From Pigmentiphaga litoralis (lineage in GTDB: Bacteria > Pseudomonadota > Gammaproteobacteria > Burkholderiales > Burkholderiaceae_B): a stretch of 64,000 bases of DNA. Under the pieces are notes generated by a model, which worked only from the letters and a program-made list of their open reading frames with translations, made no database searches and was not told where the DNA came from. Where the stretch lies: assembly GCF_013408655.1 (NCBI RefSeq), contig NZ_JACCBP010000001.1, forward strand, positions 3,658,001 to 3,722,000, written 5' to 3'. How positions within the stretch are numbered: position 1 is the first letter of the stretch; each line of letters begins with the position of its first letter. The position numbers and the translations under genes were made by a program. Of this stretch, positions 56,260-64,000 are shown piece by piece.

Positions 56260-57453
56260 ATGACATCCAATCGCGGCGTTGCCTATATCGGGCAGGGCAA
56301 GGTCGAAGTCCAGAACATTCCCTACCCCAAACTCGAAGATCCGCGCGGCCGGCGCATCGATCACGGCGTGATCCTGAAGGTCGTATCGACCAACATCTGC
56401 GGGTCCGACCAGCACATGGTGCGGGGCCGCACCACCGCCGAAGAGGGACTGATCCTCGGGCACGAAATCACGGGCGAAGTGATCGAGGCCGGCAAGGATG
56501 TCGAGATGCTCAAGATCGGCGATCTGGTCTCGGTCCCCTTCAACGTGGCGTGCGGCCGCTGCCGCACGTGCAAGGAACAGCACACCGGCGTGTGCCTGAC
56601 GGTGAACCCGTCACGCGCGGGCGGCGCCTATGGCTATGTGGACATGGGCGGCTGGGTCGGTGGCCAGGCCGAATTCGTGATGGTCCCGTATGCCGACTTC
56701 AACCTGCTGCGCTTTCCGGACAAGGACCAGGCCATGTCCAAGATCCGCGACCTGACCTGCCTGTCGGACATCCTGCCCACCGGCTATCACGGCGCGGTCA
56801 CGGCCGGTGTCGGCCCGGGCAGCACGGTGTATGTGGCCGGCGCCGGACCGGTCGGACTGGCCGCCGCGGCGTCGGCACGATTGCTCGGCGCCGCGGTGGT
56901 CATCATTGGCGACGTCAACCCGGTGCGGCTGGAACACCCCAAGCGCCTGGGCTACGAGACGGTCGACCTGTCGCTGGACGTGTCCCTGGCCGACCAGATC
57001 ACGCAGATCCTGGGCGAGCCGGAAGTCGACAGCGCGGTCGATGCTGTCGGCTTCGAAGCGCGCGGACACGGGCACGCGGGCGCGCAGGAAGAAGCGCCGG
57101 CCACCGTGCTGAATTCGTTGATGGAAGTCACGCGCGCCGCCGGCCGCATCGGCATCCCGGGCCTGTATGTAACGGATGATCCGGGCGCTGCCGACAGCGC
57201 CGCGCGCAAGGGCGCGCTCAGCGTGCGCTTCGGGCTGGGCTGGGCCAAGTCCCATTCGTTTTTCACGGGCCAGACGCCGGTCATGAAATACAACCGTGCG
57301 CTGATGCAGGCGATTCTGTGGGACCGCATCAAGATTGCCGAGACGGTGGGCGTCGAAGTGATCTCATTGGATGAGGCGCCCAAGGGCTATGCCGAATTCG
57401 ATTCGGGTGCGCCCAAGAAGATTGTGATCGACCCGCACGGCATGCTGGCTTAA
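56260..57453 (+). CDS. fdhA: Glutathione-independent formaldehyde dehydrogenase
   Basis: A 397-aa zinc-dependent medium-chain dehydrogenase close in style to Pseudomonas putida formaldehyde dehydrogenase: NICGSDQHMVRGRT (catalytic Zn Cys), ILGHEITGEVIEAG, structural zinc cysteines CGRCRTCKEQHTGVC, NPSRAGGAYGYVDMGGWVGGQAEF, and VAGAGPVGLAAAASARLLGA. It oxidises formaldehyde with NAD+, without glutathione. Placed directly after vanA, it removes the by-product of demethylation. ATG 56260 has a GAGGAGACG site; a 91-base gap separates it from vanA. Confidence 0.93.
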   Translation: MTSNRGVAYIGQGKVEVQNIPYPKLEDPRGRRIDHGVILKVVSTNICGSDQHMVRGRTTAEEGLILGHEITGEVIEAGKDVEMLKIGDLVSVPFNVACGRCRTCKEQHTGVCLTVNPSRAGGAYGYVDMGGWVGGQAEFVMVPYADFNLLRFPDKDQAMSKIRDLTCLSDILPTGYHGAVTAGVGPGSTVYVAGAGPVGLAAAASARLLGAAVVIIGDVNPVRLEHPKRLGYETVDLSLDVSLADQITQILGEPEVDSAVDAVGFEARGHGHAGAQEEAPATVLNSLMEVTRAAGRIGIPGLYVTDDPGAADSAARKGALSVRFGLGWAKSHSFFTGQTPVMKYNRALMQAILWDRIKIAETVGVEVISLDEAPKGYAEFDSGAPKKIVIDPHGMLA

Positions 57454-57465
57454 CAGGTGTAAGCA

Positions 57466-57501
57466 GCGGGCGGCGCGGGTTGTTTGAGGGCGCCCGCCCG
57501 C
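57466..57501. terminator. GC-rich hairpin after fdhA
   Basis: GCGGGCGGCGC (57466-57476) and GCGCCCGCCCGC (57490-57501) form a strong stem with a single bulge and a 13-base loop, 12 bases after the fdhA stop and between convergent genes. No T-run follows, so termination may be Rho-assisted. The remaining bases to 57608 hold nothing I recognise. Confidence 0.5.
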
Positions 57502-57608
57502 TCGTCAAAGCAGTTGACGACGTCAACGATCACCTGCCGAGGGCCTGCCCCCGGCATCGAACACACCTGCCCGGTCAAGGTCCAGCCGAGGCTGCCGGCC
57601 TGGTCCCT

Positions 57609-58409
57609 TCAGTCGCAGCGTGCGCTCATGCCGCCGTCCACCACGATCTCGGTGGCGGTAATGAAGCGGGCTTCGTCTGACGCCAGGAACAGCGCGGCGT
57701 TGGCCGTGTCGCGGCCGTCTCCCATCCAGCCCAGCGGAATGCGCGCCTGGCGTTGCTGCAGCAGCGCGTCGACATCACCCTCTGCACGCTGGCCGGCCAG
57801 GCGCACTTCCACCATGGGCGTATGCATCTGCCCCGGCACCACCGTGTTCACGCGAATGTTCTTCTTTCCGTACTGCACCGCCACGACCTTTGAAAACTGG
57901 ATGATGCCGGCCTTGGCGCTCGCATAGCCGATCTGCGCCGAGCCCGTCCAGCGCGTGCCCGACGCGGACGACATGTTCACGATCGATCCGCCGCCTTGCG
58001 CTTCCATGATGGGCAGCACGTGCTTGCAGGTCAGGAAAACGCTCTTCAGGTTGAAGTCGATCTGGCGGTCCCAGTCGGCCTCGCTCAATTCCACCGGACC
58101 GCCCTTGGCCGATCCGCCCACGTTGTTGACCAGGATGTCGATGCGGCCGTACGTGGCCTGGCACTGCTGGACCATGGCGGCCACCTCGTCCGCCGACATG
58201 ACGTCGCAGGTCCATGGCGTGACCTCGCCGCCGAATTCGGCAATGCGGGCCAGGGTTTCCTGCATGGCGTCCATGTCACGGTCGACGGCAAACACACGGG
58301 CGCCTTCCTGCGCGAACCGCACTGCCGCCGCGCGGCCATTACCCCAGCCCGGCCCGACGCAACCCGCGCCGGTGATGATGGCAACCTTGCCTTCGAGTCT
58401 TCTTGTCAT
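57609..58409 (-). CDS. Short-chain dehydrogenase/reductase
   Basis: A 266-aa classical SDR. The cofactor motif is IITGAGCVGPGWGNGRAAAVRFA, a variant of TGxxxGxG with extra residues, seen in a subgroup of SDRs. NNVGGS, the catalytic serine region SSASGTRWTG, and YASAKAGIIQF with Tyr and Lys complete the site. It likely interconverts an alcohol and ketone with NAD(P)H. ATG 58409 has a CAGGAGA site. It is convergent with fdhA and its start codon overlaps, on the opposite strand, the only upstream ATG of the tannase-like gene. Confidence 0.93.
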   Translation of the reverse strand: MTRRLEGKVAIITGAGCVGPGWGNGRAAAVRFAQEGARVFAVDRDMDAMQETLARIAEFGGEVTPWTCDVMSADEVAAMVQQCQATYGRIDILVNNVGGSAKGGPVELSEADWDRQIDFNLKSVFLTCKHVLPIMEAQGGGSIVNMSSASGTRWTGSAQIGYASAKAGIIQFSKVVAVQYGKKNIRVNTVVPGQMHTPMVEVRLAGQRAEGDVDALLQQRQARIPLGWMGDGRDTANAALFLASDEARFITATEIVVDGGMSARCD

Positions 58410-60132
58410 GGTGTCTCCTGGTGTTGTGTGTGGTGTTGTGTGTGCCGGTGCCGCGCTGGCAGTCAGCCGGAAACTTCGACGAATAAGCAAAACGTATCGC
58501 TCCCTGGCATGCACCGCACTCAACGGCAAAACGATTGCGGCATCGGCCATTGGCGAGCCGACCACCGGCGCGGTCGTGACGTCGGCCGCGTATCGCACCG
58601 CCCTGCCCGATCGGCCCAACGCCGCGGGCACGGCCATCGATCAGGCCACGCCAGACTATTGCGAAGTCCTGGTCGACATCAAGCCCGTCGACCCGACTGC
58701 GCCGCTGATCAAGTCCCAGGTGAACCTGCCGACCAGCTGGAATGGCAAGAAGCTGCAGTTCGGCGGTGGCGGCTACAACGGCGTGTTGAACACCGGCGTG
58801 CAGCAGAGCCGCAATGCGGGGCCGGAAACGCCCTTCCCACTGACGCAGGGCTACCTGACTGCCGGCACCGACTCGGGCCACCAGAACACCACGACCGTCC
58901 ATCCAGCCGCATTCGCGTTGAATGACGAGGCACTGGCCAACTTCGCCTATGCGTCCTACAAGAAAACGCACGACGTGGCGGTGCAGCTTGGCAGCACCTA
59001 CTACGCGAACCGTCCGCTCAAAAGCTACTACCTGGGCGGCTCGCAAGGCGGGCGGGAAGGCCTGATGATGGCGCAGCGTTATCCCAACGACTTCGACGGC
59101 ATCATCACCATCGACCCCGTCATCAACGCAACCGCGCTGTGGACTTTCCAGAACAGTTTCGGCGGCGTGCAGAGCGCCCCCGGCAGCTGGCTGGGCAACA
59201 AGAATCAGTTGATCCATGACACGATCGCCGCGGCCTGCGATGCGCAGGACGGCATTGCCGACAACGTGGTCAGCAACTACCTGACGTGCAAGCCGCTGGC
59301 CGACGCCGCCCTCGCGGCCAAGCGCTGCCCGTCGGGCGCGGACGAAGGTCCGGCGTGCTTCTCCGACGGCCAGCTGGCAGCCGTGAAGTGGGCCTATACG
59401 GGCTACACCTTCCCGTTCGCGCTGGCCAATGGCATCACGTCGTATGCCGGCTATGTGTACGGGTCGGAACTGGTCCCGGGCAACTTTTCGAACTGGGTCA
59501 CGGGTACCGTGCCGCCAACCGCAGGCGATCCGGATGCGATCGCAGGCATCGGCCGCAGCTATCTGTTCGGCAGCTATTACGTGCGCTACTTCATTGCCAG
59601 GAACCCGTCGTTCAATGCACTGAACTACAACCCGGCCGCCTTCCAGGCGCGGGTGCAGGCCGTGTCCGCGATGATCGATGCGACCAATCCGGATCTGACG
59701 GCGTTCTTCAATCGTGGCGGCAAGATCATTCTGCGTGAAGACCTGGGCGACAAAGGCCAGAGCCCGCAGACCGGCCTGGATTACTGGAACGCGGTGGGCG
59801 CCAGGATGGGCAAGGACAAGACGGAGCAGTTCTTTGCGGCCTATGTGGCGACGGGCTTGCCGCATACATCGGGCGGCGTGCCAGCCGGGTCGGCCAACGC
59901 GCCCACCTACGGCATTCCCGGCCGCGTGGACTTGCTGGCGCCGCTGGAAGCGTGGGTGGAACGGGGCGTGAAGCCGGCGGACAGCATGACGCTGACCAAC
60001 CGCGATGCCCTGCCGCCGTATGCGGTGACGGCGTCCAAGCCGATGTGCCGCTACCCGATGTTCCCGCGCTATGTCGGGACGACGCCAGCAGGGGGGAATG
60101 TGGCGTCCAACTACACGTGCGTGGCGGGCTAA
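58408..60132 (+). CDS. Tannase/feruloyl-esterase-family protein with altered motif and doubtful 5' end
   Basis: A tannase/feruloyl-esterase family protein: LNGKTIAASAIGEPTTGAVVTSA, CEVLVDIKPVDP, LPTSWNGKKLQFGGGGYNG, nucleophile region YYLGGSQGGREGLMMAQRYPNDFDGI, calcium-binding-like CDAQDGIADNVV, and acidic KIILREDLGDKGQSP. The family normally carries a disulfide next to the catalytic Ser and His (CS...HC); here both cysteines are missing (GGSQGG, LPHTSG). The family is usually exported, but no signal peptide is seen: the homology begins near 58500, and the only upstream ATG (58408) overlaps the SDR start and lacks a ribosome site. The gene may be 5'-truncated. If active, it would release hydroxycinnamate or gallate, feeding the van/lig genes. 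Confidence 0.78.
   Translation: MVSPGVVCGVVCAGAALAVSRKLRRISKTYRSLACTALNGKTIAASAIGEPTTGAVVTSAAYRTALPDRPNAAGTAIDQATPDYCEVLVDIKPVDPTAPLIKSQVNLPTSWNGKKLQFGGGGYNGVLNTGVQQSRNAGPETPFPLTQGYLTAGTDSGHQNTTTVHPAAFALNDEALANFAYASYKKTHDVAVQLGSTYYANRPLKSYYLGGSQGGREGLMMAQRYPNDFDGIITIDPVINATALWTFQNSFGGVQSAPGSWLGNKNQLIHDTIAAACDAQDGIADNVVSNYLTCKPLADAALAAKRCPSGADEGPACFSDGQLAAVKWAYTGYTFPFALANGITSYAGYVYGSELVPGNFSNWVTGTVPPTAGDPDAIAGIGRSYLFGSYYVRYFIARNPSFNALNYNPAAFQARVQAVSAMIDATNPDLTAFFNRGGKIILREDLGDKGQSPQTGLDYWNAVGARMGKDKTEQFFAAYVATGLPHTSGGVPAGSANAPTYGIPGRVDLLAPLEAWVERGVKPADSMTLTNRDALPPYAVTASKPMCRYPMFPRYVGTTPAGGNVASNYTCVAG
58420..58443. repeat. Two exact tandem copies of GGTGTTGTGTGT
   Basis: GGTGTTGTGTGT is repeated exactly at 58420-58431 and 58432-58443, just inside the unclear 5' region of the tannase-like gene, between it and the SDR start. 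It spans the place where a promoter and signal peptide would be expected. It could mark a small duplication or slippage event. Confidence 0.85.
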
Positions 60133-60143
60133 CGCGCGTATTC

Positions 60144-61151
60144 CTAAGACGCCGCGTTCACCCGGTTCGGGCAGGGCGTGCTCTCGATGAAGTGGCGCAG
60201 ATTGACGAGTGTCGCCGTCGAGATTTCCCGTAGCGCTTCCACCGTGAAAAAGCCCTGATGTCCGGTCACCAATACATTGGGGAAGGTCATCAGGCGCTGG
60301 AAGACATCATCGTCGATGATCTCTCCCGAGCGGTCCTGGAAGAACAGCGCGCCCTCCTGCTCGTACACGTCGATGGCAAGGTGACCCAACTGCCGGGATT
60401 TGAGCGCCTTGATCACGGCGGTGGTATCCACCAAAGCGCCACGCGACGTGTTGACCAGCATCGCACCCGCCTTCATGCGTGACAGCGCAGCAGCATCGAT
60501 CATGTGCTTTGACGCTTCGGTCAGCGGGCAATGCAGCGTCACGATGTCGGACCGGGCCAGCAGCTCTTCCAGTGGCGCCATGTGTCCGAGCGGTTCGAAC
60601 AGCGGCGATGGGTAAGGGTCGCAGCCAAGCACCGTGCAACCCATGCCATGAAAGATCCGCGCCGTTGCCAGACCGATCTTGCCGGTGCCGACGATGCCCA
60701 CCGTCTTGCCGTGCAGGGTGCTGCCAAGCAGGCCTTCCAGCATGAAGTTGCCGTCACGCACCCGGTTGTAGGCCCGATGGGTCTGGCGGTTGAGCGTCAT
60801 GACCAGCGCCAGCGTATGTTCCGCCACCGCTTCGGGCGAGTAGGACGGGACCCGGGCCACGAACAGGCCGAGGTCGAGCGCGACCGTCAGGTCCACATTG
60901 TTGAAGCCGGCACATCGCAACAATACGGCGCCGACGCCAAGCCCGGCCAGGGCATGCAGCGCCGGCGCATCAAGGCGATCATTCACAAAGACGCAGACGG
61001 CCTGGCAACCGTGCGCCAGCGCGGCGGTGTCGGCGTCGAGTGCGACGTCGAAGTAGACAAGCTCGGTCGGGGGTGACGTGGGCGACGCGCCATTGGCTTC
61101 ATCAAGAAACCGGCGGTCATAGGAACGGGCGCTGAAGACGGCAACTTTCAT
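60144..61151 (-). CDS. D-2-hydroxyacid dehydrogenase (D-lactate dehydrogenase-like)
   Basis: A 335-aa D-2-hydroxyacid dehydrogenase with the NAD motif VGIVGTGKIGLATARIFHGMG, and catalytic Arg (VNTSRGALVDT), Glu (IDVYEQEGALFFQD) and His (VTGHQGFFT) in place. The VAVFSARSYDRRFLDEAN start and LRCAGFNNVDL match the LdhA-type D-lactate dehydrogenase subgroup, which reduces pyruvate. ATG 61151 has a GAGG site; the frame extends to 61217 without support. It is convergent with the tannase gene, 11 bases apart, and lies 129 bases downstream of the alpha/beta hydrolase stop on the same strand. Confidence 0.92.
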   Translation of the reverse strand: MKVAVFSARSYDRRFLDEANGASPTSPPTELVYFDVALDADTAALAHGCQAVCVFVNDRLDAPALHALAGLGVGAVLLRCAGFNNVDLTVALDLGLFVARVPSYSPEAVAEHTLALVMTLNRQTHRAYNRVRDGNFMLEGLLGSTLHGKTVGIVGTGKIGLATARIFHGMGCTVLGCDPYPSPLFEPLGHMAPLEELLARSDIVTLHCPLTEASKHMIDAAALSRMKAGAMLVNTSRGALVDTTAVIKALKSRQLGHLAIDVYEQEGALFFQDRSGEIIDDDVFQRLMTFPNVLVTGHQGFFTVEALREISTATLVNLRHFIESTPCPNRVNAAS

Positions 61152-61280
61152 GGCGACCTCGGGTTCGGCAGGACGGCGGTGGAGACGGTCCACGGCTGCC
61201 TGGCCGACACCATACAACAGGCACCGTCTGGCCGTCGATCATGCCAGGGCCACCATGAAGGCCCGCCAGTGCCATCACGA

Positions 61281-61994
61281 CTATGCGTTCAACCACGCCT
61301 TCATGGCTGCCGTGACCTGCCCCGGTTCTTCCATCGTGCTCATGTGACCGGAATTTTCGATCACGCTCAATGTTGAGCGGGGCAGCACCGCATGCATGTC
61401 TTCATGGCGGGACAGCGGGCTCCAGCTGTCGTCACGTCCGCAGAGCACCAACGTCGGCACCTGGATGCCCGCCAGTTGTCCACTGGCATCGGGCCGGTGG
61501 ATCAGGGCGTTGATCTGCGCGGCAAAGATATCGGGCGTTTTGCGCTCGATCATCTGCAGCACCGCTTCAAACACCGGCCCGTCCACACGCGATGGATGCA
61601 CCATGCCGGGCGCCCACTTCAGGCCAAGCGCCCGCATGCCGTCCTTGCGCGCTGTTTCCAGCAGGGCATATCGCCCTTTCTTTTCGCCCTCGCCCACAAA
61701 GCCGGGCACCAGCGCCTGATAGCCCGTGTCCATCAATGCCAGTCGCGTCACCCGTTCGGGCGCAAGCCGGATGACTTCCAGCGCCACCCGCCCGCCCATG
61801 CTGTGGCCGGCCACGGCCAGCGGTCCGGCTGGTGCCAGCGACAACGCGATCTGCGCCATCTCGGTAATGGATGACGCGCTGCCGTAATCGGCAACGATGC
61901 AGTCCGCCTGATCACCCAGTTCGGCGATCTGCGGTTCCCAGACGGCGGCATCACACAGCAGCCCCGGCAACAGAAGTAGAGGTTGGGCGCTCAC
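61281..61994 (-). CDS. Alpha/beta hydrolase (GTG start)
   Basis: A 237-aa alpha/beta hydrolase, minimal length. LLLPGLLCDAAVWEPQ starts the fold, the nucleophile elbow is VAGHSMGGRVALEVI, the acid is in TLVLCGRDDSWSP, and the histidine in VIENSGHMSTMEEPGQ. Resembles enol-lactone/epoxide-type or 3-oxoadipate enol-lactone hydrolases; substrate unknown. The start is GTG at 61994 with a TAGGAGCC site. It follows the second Liv operon by 52 bases on the same strand and may be part of it. Confidence 0.9.
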   Translation of the reverse strand: MSAQPLLLLPGLLCDAAVWEPQIAELGDQADCIVADYGSASSITEMAQIALSLAPAGPLAVAGHSMGGRVALEVIRLAPERVTRLALMDTGYQALVPGFVGEGEKKGRYALLETARKDGMRALGLKWAPGMVHPSRVDGPVFEAVLQMIERKTPDIFAAQINALIHRPDASGQLAGIQVPTLVLCGRDDSWSPLSRHEDMHAVLPRSTLSVIENSGHMSTMEEPGQVTAAMKAWLNA

Positions 61995-62046
61995 GATCGC
62001 CGGCTCCTAAAAAGTATGCGAAATGAATGGGGTTCAGACAGCGGGG

Positions 62047-62760
62047 TCAGGCAGCGGCTTCGGCCAGCCCGATCAGCGCCGACAGTTGTTCCGGATGCGC
62101 CAGCAGATCACGGCTGTCGCCAGACCAGCTGACGCGGCCACGATCCAGCACGGTCGCGCGCTCGGTCAGTTCCAGCGCCAGCGCCGCATGCTGCTCGACC
62201 AGCACAATGCCCAGTTCGCCTTCCTGATGCAGGCGGCGAAAGGCATCGACCAGCCCATCGACAATGATCGGCGCCAGGCCTTCGAAAGGCTCATCCAGCA
62301 GCAGCACCGCCGGGTTGCCGATCAGCGCACGGCCGATCGCCAGCATCTGCTGTTCCCCGCCCGACAACTGGTTGCCCATGTTGCGGCGGCGTTCGTACAG
62401 ACGCGGGAACAGGTCATAGATGCGTTCCAGCGTCCATGATCCCGCTCGGGTCGCGACCACCAGGTTTTCTTCCACGCTGAGCGACGGAAATATTTCCCGT
62501 TCCTGCGACACCAGGCCCAGACCGCGCCGCGCCCGCACATGGCTGGGCCACTTGCCGATGTCTTCGCCGCGATAGCGCACGGTACCGCTGCGCACGTCGG
62601 TCAAGCCCATCAGTGTACTGATCAACGTGGATTTTCCCACGCCATTGCGACCCAGCAGCGCGACAGCCTCGCCCTGGCCGACGCGGAACGACACGCCTTC
62701 CAGGATGGCGATGTCGCCATAGCCGGCAAACACGTCATCGACAGTCAACAGATCGTTCAT
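62047..62760 (-). CDS. livF: Branched-chain-type ABC transporter ATPase LivF (second system)
   Basis: A 237-aa LivF-type ATPase: Walker A GRNGVGKST, LVSQEREIFPSLSVEENLVV, signature LSGGEQQMLAIGRAL, Walker B AVLLLDEPFEGLAPII, H-loop VEQHAALALE. It resembles the first LivF in the window (shared EREIFPSLSVxENL) but differs in many positions, so the two systems are paralogues with distinct receptors. The ATG at 62760 overlaps livG by 4 bases. Confidence 0.95.
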   Translation of the reverse strand: MNDLLTVDDVFAGYGDIAILEGVSFRVGQGEAVALLGRNGVGKSTLISTLMGLTDVRSGTVRYRGEDIGKWPSHVRARRGLGLVSQEREIFPSLSVEENLVVATRAGSWTLERIYDLFPRLYERRRNMGNQLSGGEQQMLAIGRALIGNPAVLLLDEPFEGLAPIIVDGLVDAFRRLHQEGELGIVLVEQHAALALELTERATVLDRGRVSWSGDSRDLLAHPEQLSALIGLAEAAA

Positions 62761-63509
62761 GGATGACGTCCTCCGCCCAGGTACACATCGCGCACCAGCT
62801 TGCTGCTGCGCACTTCGTCGACCGGCCCTTCCAGCAGCACCGCGCCTTCCACCAGCACGGTGATCTGCTTGGCAAAACGGAAGACCAGCTCCATGTCATG
62901 TTCGATGACCAGCGTGGCCACATCGGGCGGCAGGCGTTCCAGCAGTTCGAACAGACGTTTGCCTTCGGTGGACGGCACGCCTGCCACCGGTTCGTCCAGC
63001 AACAGCACCTTGGGCCGCAAGGCCAGCGCCAGTGCAATCTCGACCAGCCGGCGTTGCCCGTAGGCCAGGTCGTTGACGGTGCGACCGACCAAGTCGATCA
63101 GGCCAAGCGAGCTCAACAGTTGCGCGGCCTCGTCCATCAGTTCCGGCCGATGCTGCAACGGCCGCCCCATGCTGCCGTCCACGCCATGCGCCGCGGCCAG
63201 CGCCAGACCCACGTTTTCGCCCACGGTCAGCTTGCCGAACAGGGAATTGATCTGGAAGGTGCGGCCCAGACCCAGCTTGACGCGGCGCTCGGGCGTGCGG
63301 CCGGTCAGCAGCTCGCCGCCCAGCCACATCTTGCCGCTGCTGGGCGGAACCAGCCCGGTGATCAAGTGCACCAGCGTGCTCTTGCCCGCACCGTTGGGGC
63401 CGATCAGCGCATGACGCGCGCCGGGCTGCAGTTCCAGGTTGACGTCGCGGGTAACATGCAGCGCGCCGTAGCGTTTGTTGATGCCTTGCAGTTGCAGCGC
63501 CGGGGTCAT
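62757..63509 (-). CDS. livG: Branched-chain-type ABC transporter ATPase LivG (second system)
   Basis: A 250-aa LivG-type ATPase: Walker A GPNGAGKST, RTFQINSLFGKLTVGENVGLAL, signature LAYGQRRLVEIALALAL, Walker B KVLLLDEPVAGVPS, H-loop IEHDM. The AGVPS variant parallels the AGVPP of the first system. ATG 63509 overlaps the livM stop by 4 bases; the frame extends upstream through livM without meaning. Confidence 0.95.
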   Translation of the reverse strand: MTPALQLQGINKRYGALHVTRDVNLELQPGARHALIGPNGAGKSTLVHLITGLVPPSSGKMWLGGELLTGRTPERRVKLGLGRTFQINSLFGKLTVGENVGLALAAAHGVDGSMGRPLQHRPELMDEAAQLLSSLGLIDLVGRTVNDLAYGQRRLVEIALALALRPKVLLLDEPVAGVPSTEGKRLFELLERLPPDVATLVIEHDMELVFRFAKQITVLVEGAVLLEGPVDEVRSSKLVRDVYLGGGRHP

Positions 63510-64000
63510 GCCTTCGTCCTCTGGAAGCGTTCGGTCCAGCCGCTCAAGCCGCGGGGCGCATACCGCACCACCAGGATCAACAGCACGCCCAGTGCGGCCA
63601 GCCAGTTGGTCGGATCGATCGCGGCCGCGCGGTCGGACAACAGCACGAAGATGATCGCGCCAAAGAACGCGCCATACAGCCGTCCGGTACCGCCCAGCGC
63701 CAGCATGACCAGCACATTGGCCGAGAGCGTAAACGACAAGGTGTCGAGCCCGACGATGCGATTGATCTGCGCCGACAAGGCGCCCGCCACCCCGGCGATG
63801 GCGGCAGACAGCGCATACACCGCCAGCAGCCGCGCCCGCACCGGCACGCCCAGCATGCGCATGCGCACGGGATTCTCGCGAATGCCCTGCACGGTCAGGC
63901 CGAAGGGCGAGTTCACGATCCACATGAGCAGCGCGTAGACCAGCACCAGCACCACGCCCGCGTACAGGAAGCCGACCTTGCCATACACATCGAACTCGAA
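63506..64000 (-). CDS. livM: Branched-chain-type ABC transporter permease LivM, C-terminal fragment (cut by window edge)
   Basis: The last 164 residues of a LivM permease, open at the window end. FEFDVYGKVGFLYAGVVLVLVYALLMWIVNSPFG is followed by the ATPase-contact loop GIRENPVRMRMLGVPVRARLLAVY and GALSAQINRIVGLDTLSF, the counterparts of the complete LivM at 16535-17524. The rest of the operon (livH, receptor) lies beyond the window. No start codon is present within the window. Confidence 0.93.
   Translation of the reverse strand, partial: FEFDVYGKVGFLYAGVVLVLVYALLMWIVNSPFGLTVQGIRENPVRMRMLGVPVRARLLAVYALSAAIAGVAGALSAQINRIVGLDTLSFTLSANVLVMLALGGTGRLYGAFFGAIIFVLLSDRAAAIDPTNWLAALGVLLILVVRYAPRGLSGWTERFQRTKA

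Noticed and set aside
57955..58407. Upstream in-frame extension of the tannase-like gene
   Set aside because: It is antisense to the SDR gene, has no signal peptide, and includes no family homology.
58339..59865. A 508-codon minus-strand open frame opposite the tannase-like gene
   Set aside because: It is antisense to conserved motifs of the esterase family and reads as His/Arg-rich shadow sequence.
1..64000. Prophage, insertion sequence or transposon
   Set aside because: No transposase, integrase, phage structural gene or long terminal inverted repeat was seen; the gene content is metabolic throughout.
1..64000. tRNA or rRNA genes
   Set aside because: No cloverleaf with TTCGAATC-type T-loop or rRNA core sequence was recognised by eye; a covariance-model scan would be needed to exclude one fully.

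Overview
The window is GC-rich DNA with tightly packed genes, many ATGA stop/start overlaps, and eight periplasmic solute receptors of the Bug/tripartite tricarboxylate (TTT) class. That receptor expansion, the catabolic gene content and the gene styles point to a betaproteobacterium of the order Burkholderiales, most likely Alcaligenaceae (Bordetella/Achromobacter/Pigmentiphaga-like). This is inference from family content; no rRNA or tRNA gene is visible. The window is an accessory catabolic region: aromatic ring-opening and hydroxylating enzymes, esterases and hydrolases, uptake systems, and roughly a dozen local regulators, each beside its likely target.

Layout. 1-7.7 kb: the 5' end of homogentisate dioxygenase, a cytochrome P450 divergent from an IclR regulator (with a multi-copy TTAC-N7-GTAA motif between them), an AraC regulator, a Bug receptor coupled to a PhzF-like enzyme, a second Bug receptor with a 70-aa protein, and a LysR regulator. 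7.7-9.5 kb: a mercuric-reductase-like flavoprotein coupled to a DUF4126 membrane protein. 9.6-19.6 kb: one long minus-strand block with a branched-chain-type ABC importer (receptor, LivHMGF), a two-component HpaB/HpaC-type flavin monooxygenase, a cupin, a MarR regulator, a DUF2848 protein and an amidase; it looks like uptake plus hydroxylation of an aromatic compound, with an amide or ester step. 19.9-27 kb: a TetR regulator and a plus-strand operon (alpha/beta hydrolase, VOC-fold protein, aryl-CoA ligase, salicylyl-CoA-hydroxylase-like flavoprotein, Bug receptor), suggesting catabolism through an aryl-CoA thioester.

27-35 kb: an AsmA-like protein, an MFS transporter divergent from a LysR regulator, an exported carboxylesterase, an 11-bp tandem repeat, a glutaredoxin-like protein and an AlkC-type DNA glycosylase. 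35-46 kb: a long minus-strand array with a cupin, a family-3 binding lipoprotein, Bug receptors, an exported RidA lipoprotein beside a Tat-exported PLP enzyme under a DauR/YheO-type regulator, a CocE hydrolase, two overlapping Bug receptors, a PuuE-like deacetylase and an FAA hydrolase divergent from a GntR regulator. 46.9-51.7 kb: a small secreted protein, a Bug receptor, and a compact tctD-tctE-tctC unit with no transporter subunits.

51.8-60.1 kb is a lignin-aromatic cluster: ligAB (protocatechuate-type 4,5-dioxygenase) with a GntR regulator, divergent from vanB-vanA-fdhA (Rieske O-demethylase plus the formaldehyde dehydrogenase that removes its by-product). It is followed by an SDR and a divergent tannase/feruloyl-esterase-like gene. 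60.1-64 kb: a D-lactate-dehydrogenase-like enzyme, an alpha/beta hydrolase, and the end of a second branched-chain-type ABC operon (livF, livG, partial livM) that runs off the window.

The most unusual items are the exported PLP enzyme/RidA pair with its repeated AACAAAAAGTTGA sites, the array of IclR-type sites, the ten-unit 11-bp repeat, the tannase-family protein that has lost both cysteines of the CS-D-HC motif, and the terminator-like hairpin inside the 3' end of a gntR gene. No gene-free stretch exceeds about 300 bases.
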